Shown: positions 10,640 to 23,569 of the stretch, piece by piece
How positions within the stretch are numbered: position 1 is the first letter of the stretch
How the letters are laid out: every line of letters begins with the position of its first letter
NCBI GenBank assembly: GCA_002205965.3
Contig: NADL03000633.1
Coordinates: 620,001-684,000 of the forward strand
Length of the DNA stretch: 64,000 nt
From: Kappaphycus alvarezii
Lineage: Eukaryota > Rhodophyta > Florideophyceae > Gigartinales > Solieriaceae
Direction: 5' to 3'
Position numbers and translations under genes: made by a program
Notes under the pieces: generated by a model
The model's database searches: none
Told to the model about the DNA's origin: nothing
Seen by the model: the letters and a program-made list of their open reading frames with translations, nothing else

Positions 10640-11180
10640 CGATTTCACACATGACTCGGCGGGTACGTAAAGAATTCCTGGAGGTTGGCACCCTCTGTTT
10701 TTGAAAGTCCCGTTTGTTTGTCATAGGGTGTGGGTGCAGGTACTACCGGCATGGTACTACAGGTAGTAGAATGTCTGCACTGGTCAGACCTATTCGAACT
10801 TAAAACGCTGGTAGAATACAAGCCATAAACTAGTCGTGCTGGCATTTGCAAGGAAACACAGAAGTGCGAATGCCCACAGCATGTTACTCTAGCCGGTACA
10901 TTTGGATTTTACAATGCTCTCAGTTCCGAGGAAGCTTGTCATCGTAAACAGGCAGCCCAAGATAGCGGCGTAGCATCTTCCTCAGTTTACCGAGGACGGT
11001 GGACACTTACGTGTCGGCGGAGGAATGTGCGTGGAGAAAAGCAGCACAAAGGCCCTTGCGAACGCAAGGCTGAGTATGCGCAGCTGTACATTAGCTTCTG
11101 TGTGGAGGTCCGGGTTCAGAAATCTGTCCCTGTCGTCGTAACACCAGTGAACCTTGGCCAGCGCCTCCTGCTGCACAGTT
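10640..11180 (-). pseudogene. GC-richer coding-like fragments
   Basis: Two minus frames, 10982-11176 and 10645-10851, are open and relatively GC-rich. The first has EALAKVHWCYDDRDRFLNPD and a following helical segment. Stops lie between them. This looks like an exon or a broken gene, but there is no identifiable domain. The plus strand at 11027-11353 is open too, so strand choice is uncertain. Confidence 0.25.
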
Positions 11181-12125
11181 TTGAGGTAGGTTTGAACGTG
11201 GAGAAATATTACTTTAAAGGCTGCCTAGAGCCTAAATATTTTGACAAAAATTGCATTTTTGCATTAAGCAAACTTTACATGTTGAACTTGCTCACCCTCG
11301 ATGATGCAAAATTCAACTTCAACGTATCCAGCACCTTCCACATTGCTCCATGAGAATATTTCTTTGTGTCCGCCTGCGCATGTTTCGCGTAGTATATATA
11401 TATTCTCCGCTGGAGGAGCCTTAACTCTTCATGACTGCATGTGACGGTAAATTTTCACCCAAAGTCTGCAAAACAGCTCATTTCCACTGTTATTGGCCAA
11501 GAAAAGTCGTTGGAGGTGGATTATAGACGGAAAGAGAGTTGGAGGAATCGGATCGTTGGACAGCTGTAGGGATTTTGAGTGCTTTTGTATCACATAATAC
11601 CATGTTGAACAGCAGCATCTCCGCTAGTAGCAGAGGTGGTGTTTTTCAAGCAATTTGGAGGTGTAACGAATTTACAGCTAATAAAGGTGACAAAACTAGT
11701 AACGATCACTGCAGAGCCTCGGGGGGATAGCTGATCCATCCTAGATACCGTTTATGATTATCATGGACGGATCATAGACGGCCTCCCTCAGCGATCTCAC
11801 ATCACATAGTGGTAGAACGTTGCACAGAAGTATTTAGATGTCAAATTTTAACCTCGTTTCAAATTTTATGTATGCAATGCCTTTAATCACAATATCCCTC
11901 TTCTGCAGATACTTTCGCGTTCTCTTATGATAATTGATTACCAACTTGCTCTCTCTGCAACATCGTGTCCATCAACTACAATGATCAACCGCCAACTACC
12001 CAGCACAACACCGTACATCCAAGCTGCATCTCCAACGCAACAGCCTGTAACCTGCTGAGCACAACTTGTGATTTTGAAAACCCCATAGAAAGTATGAACT
12101 TATACAAAGGTCCCTCATTACTCTA
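11181..12125. other. No supported gene
   Basis: A TA microsatellite lies near 11390-11404. Short ORFs at 11539-11730 and 11965-12207 lack motifs. Nothing else noted. Confidence 0.45.
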
Positions 12126-12434
12126 TCAATCTTCAGCGAAGACGGACGTGTACTCCAACGAAAAATTTTTCATAGGAACACTGCGGCCTTCAGTACGGCA
12201 TATGTAGCAATCCAGTGCCTTTCCCATCCAACAACATATGACCTGAATGAAGTAGCTATGGTGCAGTGCGATGTAAATGTGCGAATTTCGATCATATTGG
12301 AAGGCAAATGTGTGCTTACGGTCGCTGCTCCCAAGAGATTTGAATAATATATCACACGCAGGGATCAGTAGCTCATCCATGGACACCCCGCTTCCGTCTC
12401 TTTCTAAAATTCTCCTCATGACGTTAACTATCAT
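12126..12434 (-). CDS. Hypothetical 102-residue ORF
   Basis: Minus frame with ATG at 12434 to a stop at 12126. It reads as an ordinary mixed-composition protein with four Cys in its C-terminal half (VICCWMGKALDCYICRTEG). A plus frame (12277-12525) overlaps it and is also open. Unknown family; strand uncertain. Confidence 0.25.
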   Translation of the reverse strand: MIVNVMRRILERDGSGVSMDELLIPACDILFKSLGSSDRKHTFAFQYDRNSHIYIALHHSYFIQVICCWMGKALDCYICRTEGRSVPMKNFSLEYTSVFAED

Positions 12435-12623
12435 AGACACGCGGTACGTAAGAAATAATGACGTAGACTTAGAAGCAGCTATGAATATCTCCCTTTTTGA
12501 ACCATCATTTTGGCTCCCTTTTTAGTCGTCCCGTTCTTTTCACATTGGAGGTCCTTAATAGTCGCCTTCTTCCAAGCGTAAAGTCGAGTCAAAATCATTA
12601 TGCTTACTTAGTCATCAGAGCCT

Positions 12624-13022
12624 ATGATCCCAGAACAGATGGTCTCGAAATCAAAACGTGCTGGTTCATTATTGAAAAAAGTGTCTACTCCATCCATTTA
12701 TCGGTCTTCCATGTACTCTGCACTGTCCACACAAGTCTCTATAGAAGTTCCACGTCTCTACCAAGAAGTTGGGGCAACGCATTTGGATTCATCAGGTTGT
12801 GAACTGGACTTTAGAAGATTCGGTATTGACCCATCTAACTGTTTTCTGCGCTTTCCCTTATACTTCACTTCTAATACTGAAGTTGATTTTATTGCACGAA
12901 TGACAGTAATCCAAGTTCTCGGAAATGAAATGGTCTTTAAGGTCTTTTTCCAACTCTCCACACTCTCCCGAAAACTAAACTTCAGTCTCTTCTTCAGCTT
13001 ATTGCCTCATGTGGGCATTTAG
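12624..13022 (+). CDS. Hypothetical 132-residue ORF
   Basis: ATG at 12624 opens a 132-codon frame ending at TAG 13020-13022. The protein starts with a short basic segment (MVSKSKRAGSLLKK), then a Ser/Tyr-rich part, then a globular-looking stretch with ELDFRRFGIDPSNCFLRFPL, and ends in a hydrophobic tail. No signal peptide is predicted by eye and no known motif is visible. It is one of the longer ATG-started frames here but has no conserved feature, intron or promoter to support it. Confidence 0.35.
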   Translation: MIPEQMVSKSKRAGSLLKKVSTPSIYRSSMYSALSTQVSIEVPRLYQEVGATHLDSSGCELDFRRFGIDPSNCFLRFPLYFTSNTEVDFIARMTVIQVLGNEMVFKVFFQLSTLSRKLNFSLFFSLLPHVGI

Positions 13023-13629
13023 CAAATCTTAACACAGCCTGATAAGCAAAGCGTGTGTCATTCCGGAGTGATTTGAAGAAACACTCTCCGATTACTGTCT
13101 TGCAAAATTCGGAGTCCACAAACAAATTTTTTTTAGCAAAATAAAGATCCACAGGGCACATTAGAACGATTTGATCGCCTATTTTTCATCTTATTTCCTC
13201 CATTTCGTCCAGATTGTTGAATATGGCTCCTGACGCACATATCCGAACGTTCTATTGCTCCTTTTAGATGCTGAAATTAGTTTTTTTCAGAAATTTGGCA
13301 CAGCCTCGCCACTCTCGCCGTCTCTCAGATAAAACAGAGATTTTTCTAGGAAACCACCTCCCATCCGTATTCAGACGCTTGTACTCGGAGGGTACTGTTT
13401 CTGTCACTACTTATCGCGCACCTTTCAGCATTTTCTCATAGAGAGCCGTCAATACGGGAAGCCATTCTTCTTCGTTCGTTTGCTTGTTGAACAATGCAGG
13501 GAGTTTTGTAAGCTTTTGAATTAAGCCCTGGGAATCGTTAATGTTCCCAATAATTGTAGACTTTGAAGGGTTTTTCGAAGCACTATGCAAAAGCTATAGA
13601 TGACTACGCAATGACGCATTACTGACTCT

Positions 13630-14431
13630 CTACTTATCCAAGGTAGCGTTGAGAAGCTCAATTCTTTTGTGGAGTTGTCGCATCATCTGGAAATCCCTAT
13701 AAAGCTCCATCTTGGTTTCATTCAACTGCTGCCGAACCATGTTAGGCTCAACAGACGTTCCGCTTTCGTTTATGAAATTTGGATTTTCTCCTTCTTTACG
13801 AAGCCGATTCGATGCATCTCTTTTTTTCTGTAATTTTGCTACACTTCCTCTTCCGTCACAGGACATCGGAGAACTAATCTTCATTTACATGTGATCCTCC
13901 GATTCTTTAAGGATATCATCGTAATCATCTTCGTCAAATATTGATTTTAAGCGGCTAACTTCTGACGTTATTTATTCTTATAGCCAGCCGCAGGCTCTAA
14001 TGTTTCATGTTTAAAATCTTCTTTCACGTAGTCACCCTCGTTGAGGGCTAACTTAGACGAGTGGTCATCTTCAATGTTGCAGGAGCATTTTCGAGACTTC
14101 GAATTAAGTTCTTCTTTGTAGTCTACTTCAGTGTTGGAGAGGCTCGTCCGCCTTGACTGCCAGTTTTTCTTTTTGACTTCAGGACCATGGTCCCGATCCG
14201 AAACTTGATCCGATATATGTGACCTTCGCCGACATAAAGTGGGTGCCTTTACTACTTGCGCCATCTTGGGTGGCGTTGCTTGGCTTCTTCTTTCCATCTT
14301 TATGCAGATATACTAAATAAGAGTTTAAAGCTCTGACATTTCCACCCTCCGATACTTGGGACACTAGACTTAAGTGCCTTGACTAACAACTTCAGCTTAC
14401 TTATTTTGATGGGGCTTGCTTCTTCTTCCAT
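13630..14431 (-). pseudogene. Broken gene for a charged coiled-coil protein
   Basis: On the minus strand an ATG at 14431 begins MEEEASPIKISKLKLLVKAL. Coding character then continues through three shifted frames: KDGKKKPSNATQDG, then VKKKNWQSRRTSLSNTEVDY with an acidic stretch, then SRLKSIFDEDDYDDILKESE. This last frame meets a TAA at 13885-13887 and continues in the same frame for 84 codons (LNETKMELYRDFQMMRQLHK) to TAG at 13630. The protein would be very charged with a C-terminal coiled coil. No family recognised. The frameshifts and the single stop argue for a pseudogene. A canonical-looking GTAAGC donor lies just inside 14400, so some breaks could be introns. Confidence 0.45.
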
Positions 14432-14639
14432 GTCCGAGGGCTTGAGGGACTGTGCGAGCCAATCTAGGGAGAAATCGAAGACTTGCGATGTAGGCTAAAA
14501 TTATGGGTGTTATTGATCCTTTCTGCGAGTCAAAACGGCTTGCGAGGATGTGTCGTTTTCTTAGAACAGTACGTGCTTTCCGTTTTTTCTGCTTTCCCGC
14601 CAAATGGAAACAGAATAGACTGAATGAAAATAGAAAAGA

Positions 14640-14648
14640 GGTATATAA
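14640..14648 (-). promoter_or_regulatory. Possible TATA box
   Basis: CTTATATAC on the minus strand lies about 210 bases upstream of the ATG at 14431. Suggestive only. Confidence 0.25.
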
Positions 14649-14999
14649 GTCAGAGTAGATCTCTGAAAAGAGCAGGTTTGGAGAAAAGAAGTTCAGGGGT
14701 AGACGTCTAAATACTCAATCTTGGTTTTTCTACCTCCCCACTTGTTTATCGCGCAAACTAAACTGTTATTTGTCAGGAAACCTCCCTTATTCTGTTCTCA
14801 GGGAGCCAGGCTCCCTCGAAAAAAAGACACCTTTTCCACCTGAGATATTTAAGCCTGGACACTGTCACAGAGTAAAACGCAAAGTTTTGTTAATACTTTT
14901 TGTAAATCAATATTCTGAAACATTTTTTGTAGTAACTAATTAGTACTTGGAGAATAAGTTTTAGTTGTTTATCTTTATTTAAATTGAAATAATGGCAAT

Positions 15000-16120
15000 A
15001 CTAATTTTGAAATGAATGAATTCGAAGCTTTTTAAGAAATTTTTATTTATTCAGCTGAAAACCAGTATAGCTGGATATCAGCTAGATTAATTTCCCCGAT
15101 TACTGCAGAATCTTGGACAAAAGAAAAGTTTTCAAATAAAATTCCAACATTTTTTAAGAGTTGTTAAAATCCCAGTAATTCTGGATATTTTCGAGGATTG
15201 CTGGGAACCTCCCTAGGAATTTGTTGGTGTGAACGGACAATGACACAGGAACTTCGGTCCTGGGATTCTCTTCCCATCGGCTATTATTGTGGAGAATTTA
15301 TGGCATTTATCTGATATTTTGATAATTATTTAGGCAGTTCTCGCGGGCGGCTAACAACTCATTTTCAACTCATAAGTTGAAAATAACCCAAGAATAAAGC
15401 AGTATACCGCAATGATTCCTAGCATATTACTAAGGATTGTAACGGTACCATGAGATAATTATGCAGGAACGCAGAACCAGGGCTGCCGTCTTCAATATCC
15501 AGGTTGTTTGGGGAATCCCGGGAAGTAATTACAAGTTTGATAAATATTTTGACTATTATTGCTGGCTGTTAAAACCCCAGTAATAGTGGAATATTTTCCA
15601 GTATTCTACGGGATATTATCTGGAGAAGTTTTAATGAGAGAATGTAACATCAATGCTTGTATCTTGTCCGAGGATTTCTGTCTTTATGCCTCATTAATCC
15701 TGGTTCAGTTCTGATGAAGACTTGTAATATCTTTCATTAGAGATACCTAGAAACTCAGGTGTCTCCTGAATGGGAAATATTGTGAAATATCCGAACTATT
15801 TCACTGCTTTCTCTTAAAAAGAAGGCCATCATTCCGTACGAAGTCTTCGGAGTTTTTTGTTGTGATTTCTTGGAAGAATTCTCAGAAATTCTGGGGGTCA
15901 TAAAAAAAAATCTCTGAGAAAAGTTCAATTTCAATTTTCCATGGGCAGCATTTTCGTGGGATACACTTCCCGGGATTCCTGAAATTCTTTCCCCAGTATT
16001 CTCCCTAGCGTTTTTCCATCGATTCGCAATAGTATTTACAGTGCTTACAGCTACCCTAGGATTTTTCCCAGGACTTTATACATTGCCTGATTAGGTATCC
16101 TACAGGCGTTCTGGGCCCAG
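15000..16120. repeat. Second CCAGGAAT/ATTCCTGG tract
   Basis: Blocks such as CCCAGTAATTCTGG, GGGAATCCCGGG, CCAGTATTCTACGGGA and CCTGGGAAAAATCCTAGG recur through this AT-rich stretch, in the same style as 3290-4140. The spacing is irregular and sequence between blocks is not conserved by eye. It ends beside the minus ORF at 16051-16383. Confidence 0.55.
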
Positions 16121-16383
16121 GATCGCACCCGAGACGCTGGGAAAGAGTTCCCGGGCTTGTAAAACAACCGACGAAATGCTGGGGAGGAAAAAGGGGGCAT
16201 TGAAATTTTCCTATCTGCATCGATGCGGAAAATTGGGTTACTTTCAAAGTTTATAATACTCAGAGGTATGCGTTGATTGAACCGGCCACTGTCGACTCCG
16301 AGTGTGACGCGGAATCCATTGCGAGCTTTTTTAAATAGGTAACAGAAGCCGCAACTTCTAGATATATTCTCCAAACTTTTCAA
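16051..16383 (-). pseudogene. 110-codon open frame in retroelement relic
   Basis: The frame starts at TTG rather than ATG. It includes NGFRVTLGVDSGRFNQRIPL and ends in the CCAGGAAT-type repeat, so the last 30 or so codons are probably repeat. Lying downstream of the protease-like fragment on the same strand, it may be part of the pol region of the same relic; no diagnostic motif is visible. Confidence 0.25.
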
Positions 16384-16615
16384 CGTCTGTGGCCTTTCTT
16401 CTTCTGTCGGGAACGCTTAATCAAATTGAACAGCTTCGGCGCCGAAGGGTGAAATAACTGACGGTGTACGCGAGAAAGATTCATCTTGCTGAAGTAGGTA
16501 AAAGTTGGGAAACGAATTTGGGCATACAAGTGGTTGGGGGCTGAATTTCTCATTTATACGAACTATTCAGCTACGTAGCAGTGAGCCAAATCCAGGTTAT
16601 GGTGCGCCATGTGCT

Positions 16616-16819
16616 TCAGTAAGCGATTGGAAATGAGCAAGGAGTTAAAGGGGCACGGTCTAGTATGTGCAGTCCGAGATATGGCTGTATATCCGCGGAG
16701 AATATACCAGTATCAGCTATTACTTCAGGAGCACGGATTGATTTGTGCAAGAAAAAGGTTACTACAGCAAGATAATCATACGTAACATCAGCAAAATGAA
16801 AGCAGTGGGGAGAAGGCAA
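16616..16819 (-). pseudogene. Possible retroelement protease fragment
   Basis: The minus frame contains VIADTGIFSADIQPYLGL, which resembles the retropepsin active-site context (hydrophobic-D-T/S-G-A-x-x-S). The Ala after Gly is replaced by Ile, so the site would be impaired. It lies about 2.2 kb downstream of the gag-like start at 19028 on the same strand, the expected order. The assignment rests on one short motif. Confidence 0.35.
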
Positions 16820-18779
16820 AACTTTGTGACCATGGATTCAAGCTTCGTCTTGTATCCTGTTGAGCTCCTTTTGACCGGAAAAAGACTTGGAAGGACCAAT
16901 ACCACAGAAAAATAAAATCGATCTTTCTGATCTCACCATAGTAGTCAGCTTTTAATTATAAATATATCCCATGTGTACGTCGATGAGTCGATCTAGGGAA
17001 CCATGCGGTCTGGTCATTTCTCTCATAGGAGCTTTTTTTATTCCGTTTGGCGCCATGAGGTTTCACTCAACACTTCCTGTCGCGTAGAAGAAAATCATTC
17101 TCATAACCATTTCGAGGAGCGCTGATACAGGATGATATGTGACTAAGAATAATGTCATTTTCAGCTGCTTCTATGAGTTCATTTTGGATTTTGGCGTCTC
17201 TGGGAAATATTTCACAAATAAATCTGGGGACTCCCACATGTGATGGTCCGAAAAATGTGACTTCAGGTGAGCCAGTTCTTCGTTCGCCGACTGGATTGGG
17301 TCTTAATGAAGAGTATCCTTTTCATCATCAAATATTTGGACCATTTGTTCGCTCTTAATGGAGTCGGCCAATAGATGAAAGGAAGATTCATCGACTGCAG
17401 TCCTACAGCAAGTGTGGTCTTCTATGGCACGATATGCGATTTGATGAAGTGAATACCAGTTCAGGGCGCAAAAATTGTACCATTAATTCCCTCGTTGAGG
17501 CCTGGGGGAGAATTTTGTAGGCATTTTTATGGATAAATTATATAAGGAGGTGCGTCCCTCTTTTTTAACCAGCCGAATGAATGACCTTGGTTTCGTCCAT
17601 ACTTAATCAATTTTGTTTCGATTCAATGCTCATCATGAGAAACAGCTCCTGCCTCAAGCGCTCGGATGCGATCTCCGGTCAACATTGGAATTTGAATAAG
17701 ATTCTGAATTGATTCTTGTAATGTGGTGACAAATTTTTTTGTAAGAATAACCTTGAGAGTTAATGTGTGGTATCATTATCATCAAAAATTCCTGAAATTA
17801 TGTCGCAGTCTTTCGAAGGTAGTAGATCTTATCCGCGTCGGTCCAAATTTTCTTTGGTCATTGAGTATTTAACTGGTAAATTTGCTTGACGAGTTCTTTA
17901 AGACCTTCGTAAATGTCCTTGATGTTTTTCTTTCATGAAAAATCGCAGATAAAGCGTCTCGAGAGTGTCCTTTACCTGCAGTTGACGAGCATCACCCATT
18001 TATTCGTCAGTCATAACATTGAACATTTCTCCATATGTCATCCCTCTATTGCAATTCTCCATGGAAGGTTTGCGAGCAGCGCCATCCGAGATGAGGAAAA
18101 AGGGGTAAGTCTTCTGAAAAGAAGATATTTGATGCTGAGCAGCACACACTACGTACATCCTGAGAGTCTCAAGGATATTTTGTTGAATGTCTCTGTTGGG
18201 TTTTTTATCCTTGGAAATCTTTTCAACTGAATATTCTTTCCTGGAATCATATTTGTTCCCATTTTGAAGATACGGTTATTCAAATGATTGATTCACGTTG
18301 TCTTCATCAAACTGTAGCAGGAGCTGCGGACCTTCTGCAAGCGGTGTTTGTCAGCTTGATTACTCTCCTGGAAGCGAACAGGAACTTTTTATAAGTACTG
18401 GTATCCCGATGGGGATCGCTCCGAAAGCTATCGACTCGTCGATCCTGAGCCGGGCGAATACTGGATAGTTTTGGACTATACTTAACTGCAGGAGGTCAAT
18501 TAAAGGCTTTTGGGGATAAAATTACTTTTTCTGTCAATCAAAAATGGCTGTTGAGAGCCGCTATAATTCTATTGATTCTTTAGTATCATTCTGTTTGTTT
18601 CAACACTTCCATTAACGAGAAAATTTCTCCAAATATGAGTCTTTATGCTTTTTCAATCTTCTCCCCGGAAGAAAGGTTTAATTATTCATAAAATGAGCCA
18701 GTCCTCCTGTAATTCCGTAAAAACCAGCAGCTTTGTTTATAACTTTCATAGGAACCATCTGCAGTGCAAAACATTCTAC
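16820..18779 (-). mobile_element. Body of a decayed retroelement, tentative
   Basis: Minus-strand coding character is scattered between many stops: segments around 18.2-17.8 kb, and at 17.36-17.15 kb SANEELAHLKSHFSDHHMWE followed by VKYFPETPKSKM. Plus ORFs at 17152-17358 and 17913-18230 are probably shadows. I infer one minus-strand element from about 19.03 to 16.05 kb, but its class (copia or gypsy) is undetermined. Confidence 0.3.
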
Positions 18780-19028
18780 TCAGTAAACCACGAATGACGG
18801 TAGCAGGAGGTCCTCTACATATTCGACGACTCTCTCACTGTCGGGAGGGTCAATGTATGGATCTGAAAATGACGATCTGGCGGAAGCTTCTGGGGTGCAA
18901 AACTCCGATGTAGTCTTCGCAGCACCCGAAAAGTTCTCATTGATTCGGTCTTCGAACCTCGAAGTCGATATCCTCGGCAAACGTTTTTCAATCTTGGACT
19001 GGAAGGAGGATCTGACTAGCGGTGCCAT
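18780..19028 (-). pseudogene. Gag-like N-terminal ORF
   Basis: ATG at 19028 has a strong start context (GCGATGG). The 82-codon frame begins MAPLVRSSFQSKIEKR and ends at TGA 18780. Further minus-strand coding-like pieces continue to about 17.1 kb in shifted frames, for example FDEDNVNQSF and, near 18.0 kb, MTYGEMFNVMTDE and QLQVKDTLETLYLRF. The length and position ahead of a protease-like fragment suit a retrotransposon gag. No zinc knuckle was found. It could instead be a broken host gene. Confidence 0.35.
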
Positions 19029-19049
19029 CGCTAATTTTATCCAGTAGAA

Positions 19050-22000
19050 TGACTGTGGTCTTTTCCGTGAACGATCGAATGTAACGTGAAGGTGAAGAAA
19101 GGTGCAACAAGATCTATTCCAGAATCCTTATCTGGCGAGCGTAAACGAAAGCAAATAAATTAGCGTAGTAGCATGAGACTAGGGCCGGAATTAGTAAGTA
19201 ACTGAACCAAATTTTACATTTTTTCCTCCCAATTCCCCGATGGTGCTGCGCGTGGCCGGACTAGTGGGTTTGAATGATAATTAAAGATTATTTCCTGCTC
19301 ATAATTCAAGTTCTAATTCCAGTGATCGACATTTTCCGAGTGTTTCGTCTCGATTTTTAGGCATTGTGATACCTTTTGAGGCATAAGACAAATATTGTTC
19401 AAAAAACATCTACTTAACTATCACCTGAAAGAAACTAAACAAAGAATATTCGCAGTCTAAATTAATGTTTATATAAATCAATTTATATTTTATGTACAGT
19501 GAGAAGAGTGCAAACGTGGCCAGTACATCGTTGTTTTCTTCAAAATTCTTCTTGATTCTTAGAAATATTCGTGTTCTGAAATTTTATAGATATATGTCGA
19601 ACTCACTTTTCCAGTTTTCCACCAAGAAATCTTGAGCTTGGGTCCAGAAAAAAATTATCAGTTTCCTAGTCGACATTTTTTCACAGGCATATGTAAATAT
19701 CAATTAATAGAGACGAAAAAATTTTCTTCTGCTAAATTTGCACTCTCCACGTCTATATATTAAACCTAAAACGAAGTGGGTTACTCTACTCATCTTGACA
19801 CGCAATGCTAATTTGGTCTTCATGCTATGCGGGATCTAGTAATTACAAATTGTCCATCAAAAAGTACCTAACTAAATTCTTTCTTACAAAAGTGCTTTAC
19901 TTTATATACTTCATCTTTTCTTTGCTTTCTAATCGATGGAAAAAATAATTAGTCTAATCCAACCCATTTTTTATTCAATCATATTCAGAAACAAGCGTGT
20001 ATACACATGACATAATACTTGGATGAGTTCTCACTTCAATCTAGTCTCATTTACCATGAAAATATGTTAGTTGTACATAATAAAGGCCCTCTTTAGGACC
20101 ACTTCCTTCATAACACAGAAGATTTCAGGATTTCAACAGTAAAATACAAATTACGGGAGTGGTTTATTAATACCTACATCTGCTAGTCCCACTACTATCT
20201 GCTCTTGATTCAACTGACTTACTCATGCAATAAATCTATAGCTCTAGTCCGCAAACGTTATAAATTGTTTCGAAAATAGTTAGAACTGGAAAATTTTTTC
20301 ATCTGGTGGTATGTCTGGACCTTGTGATTGCGTTAACCAACCTAACACATAATCGATGAAAATGATCTTGTTAAAAATAGATTTATTTACTCGAGGGATG
20401 TTAATTTCTTCGATCCGAATTCTTTCCAAAAGCCACGGTGCCATCTAAATGAAGAAAATAATAATCATGGCAATCTCAAAATCTGTCAAGGTCTATCACG
20501 GTGCTTCAAAAAGATAAATTACTAACTTACTCATAATACAATTATTTTGAAAAAACTATATTTCACGGTAATATAACTAGTTTAGCGAGTTCCTTCATAT
20601 CTTTTGCGTAAAATTTCCATTTTGGCGTAAAAACTACTTCCTTTTCCATTTTTCCGAATTGCAGCCTGGTTGCCTTTCCTAATGCATCTCGGAAATACAT
20701 AGGGTTTCATTCGCCTCTGGTTCTATTGATCGAAAATTTGGCGTAATTTCATCTAATACATTTATAAGAAAAGGATTGAATTTATTCTTTGCATGTATTT
20801 CAATCCTAGGCCTGTACTTATTTTTATATTTTTTGTAATGAAATGTTTTACAAGATAAAATGAGTTCGAAATGTCTTTGAAATGATTAAACCTGCAGCTA
20901 CTGACAGTATCATTGTTGGCGTCAAACCCTGTCCTTGCGATTCATTTTTCTATAAGCTGCCTCACATAGACGTCTTATTTTCGTAACTAGTACAGAACAA
21001 AAGGATTCAAGGACCCAAATATTTCTCTTGATGACATTTATAAACAGTTCTTGAGTTTCAAATAAATCCATGTGCCGGAAAAACGTCGTTAAATGATATT
21101 ATCCACAAGAGACTGAAAGGCGTGGTCCTTTCTTATAGGGAAATATCAGGTAAATTCATAGTTGATATTTACTGGATACAGAAACATGCAAATATATGCA
21201 GGCATGCGGGTGTTTGTGGAGAGTTGACTTATTTGACGCTAAAGATTACAGACCACATTCTCCTTTAAATTGAATACTGTAACCATGAGTGAAAGGAAAC
21301 TTTTTTCTTTAGCAGTATAAGATCTCTCAGTTGTAATTCAGCCGCAGTTGATACTGGGTTCATAAGCGAAACAGAGAGCATCATGGGCGCTATTGCATAT
21401 TTCTGAAAGAAGATGGGGACTTTTTACTGTAATCAATATGCTTGATGTTCACATCCAGCCCTTATTGTTTTGTGAATTTGCATCAATATCTATAGTTTGA
21501 GACATCGATGACATAAAAAACTAATAGTATTTGAAAAGAGGATGAGACCAAAATATTTCGCTGGTGTACATATACTATTACACCAGAGGTAGATTTAATC
21601 CCATATACCATAATCAAATACACCATCAAAGACTGAAACACCCAAGTGCTACCTTGTTTCAAGAGTAGGGCTACCCAACATAAATTTACATGTGATATAG
21701 TAATTTTCGGTTGATCGTCTCTGTCCCAAATCCCTCCTATTCTGCTAGGAACAAAAATTGCTCGCTTCAGCGAAGTTCATTCAGAGCACTTAAAATAGCC
21801 AAAAACTGAGAACTAGAAGTGGTGTTTATAACTTTCCGTCTACATTATTGGATCGAAAATTTATGTGGTACTACATTTGCAAAACATTATTTATTATTAA
21901 ACCAATAGAAGAATAAAAATCGCAAACATGGGTTTAAATACGAGTTTTTAGCTCCTCAAGGGGATAAAAATTAACAAATATTACCTAAGTTGAACCTAAA

Positions 22001-23470
22001 TATCTATATCTTCTGTTTAAAGCTATTTAAGGAGCATCCGTACATGGGGATAGGAAAACTCTTATTTAGTCTCTGTAAAGTAGGTCAAAACGGTATTTTT
22101 AAGCAAAAAGCTCTCATAATGATATAACGACCATACTTTCCTACAATTAGTATCGTAATTTGTATTATAAACGCAGTTTTTTCAAAAATATAGACTTATT
22201 GCACCAAAAGCAGAATTTTGCAGCCTTAGGGCTCTCAGACTAATTTTTCTTGATCTTGCAATATAATGCCAACTTTACTTTCGAAACTTTCTTAGTCTAT
22301 CTTCCAGCTTCTAAAACTTGATTCTTAATGCAGTCAATGCTGCTATATTAGCATTTTTCAGGAAGTAAAAAGGACATCCGTGTAAGATTTTATCTAGGAA
22401 TATCACTCAGCAATTGAATTTTTTCTGAGTTTCCAAGTAAAGTTACAACTTTAACCATCGTATAAATGTAATGTTTAGTATGCCTTAACAGGAAGAAGCT
22501 AAGAACAAGCTTGCTCTCAATTATCTCCTATGTAACAGTTCTTAACTTGCTTGTAAGTTGTACAAGCCTTTTTTTAGAGTTAAGACGAGTAAACTGAAGA
22601 AATAAACAAATCACTTACGTTTGGCCCGGCCTCGATCGAGGTTCAAAACATCTCATTTGGGTCTACTTCTCATACTATTTTTCGTATTTTTTCAATACGA
22701 GGCCGAATAGATAGACAAATATACTCTCAGTCTCATTTCACCTTTCCTTTCCTTCACGCATAAAAAGTCACAAAACTTGAAAAGAATCTCTTCGAAATAT
22801 TAATTTTATGAACCATGCAAACGATAAACAGAAACTATCAATATCAATAGTTCATAAAACAAGTCAATTATAACAGAGGTTGCAGCCTTTTTCAAATGCA
22901 CTGAAGTGAACATAGTTTGACTGCTATCGCCTGCACGTTGTACCAAATATTGGTGCATTTTCTCTAATAATGTGAGTTTCAAGCACCGGATATCTCAAAA
23001 TGAAGTTATTCCGAAAGGCAAAACTGCCACCGGAGTGAAGTTTTGGAAAAACGTGGATGTACAAAATGACAATTAGAGTCTAACTATATGTGATTATGAA
23101 AGGAAAAGTCTGTCCAACATATATGTACTGGCTAAACGCAATTGAACCAATTATTATGTACAGTATATAGAATTGAGCTCAAGGACAAATGGATTTGTTT
23201 TTAAAGTGTCTTTCCAATTTCCTCTCTTCATCTGTAGAATCCGTTTAAATCAGCTTTCGTACGTTTATAATAACCCTAAATTCTCACAAAACATATTTAG
23301 TAACATAAAATACATCGAAGGGAATCTTCTGGGTGTGAATGACTAATACTAGATACCTTCAACACAACATTATAATAAAGTAAAGCTAGATTTTGTAATT
23401 TTTCTATTTGCATGTGATGAGGCTGTTAAATAACATACTATTTAAAGGAATACATTTCACGCTATGTTTT
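19050..23470. other. Long AT-rich desert
   Basis: About 4.4 kb with no open frame of 60 codons on either strand and no recognised motif. Poly-A and poly-T runs are common. I see no RNA gene, satellite or clear repeat in it. Confidence 0.6.
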
Positions 23471-23569
23471 AAATTCTACCCTTGAACACACGTTCCTGAC
23501 GCTGTTATTTTTGAGAGATATGAGAAGTTAGGGAAATGCGAATGGGGAAGCAGAGGTGGTGAGTGGAGA

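Noticed and set aside
13882..13896. A 15-base mini-intron (GTAAATGAAGATTAG) removing the TAA in the charged-protein gene
   Set aside because: It keeps the frame and has GT-AG ends, but such tiny introns are known only from a few ciliates, and other breaks in this gene show ordinary decay.
16100..16140. B-box-like GGTGCGATCC on the minus strand
   Set aside because: No A box upstream and it lies within the CCAGGAAT repeat tract.
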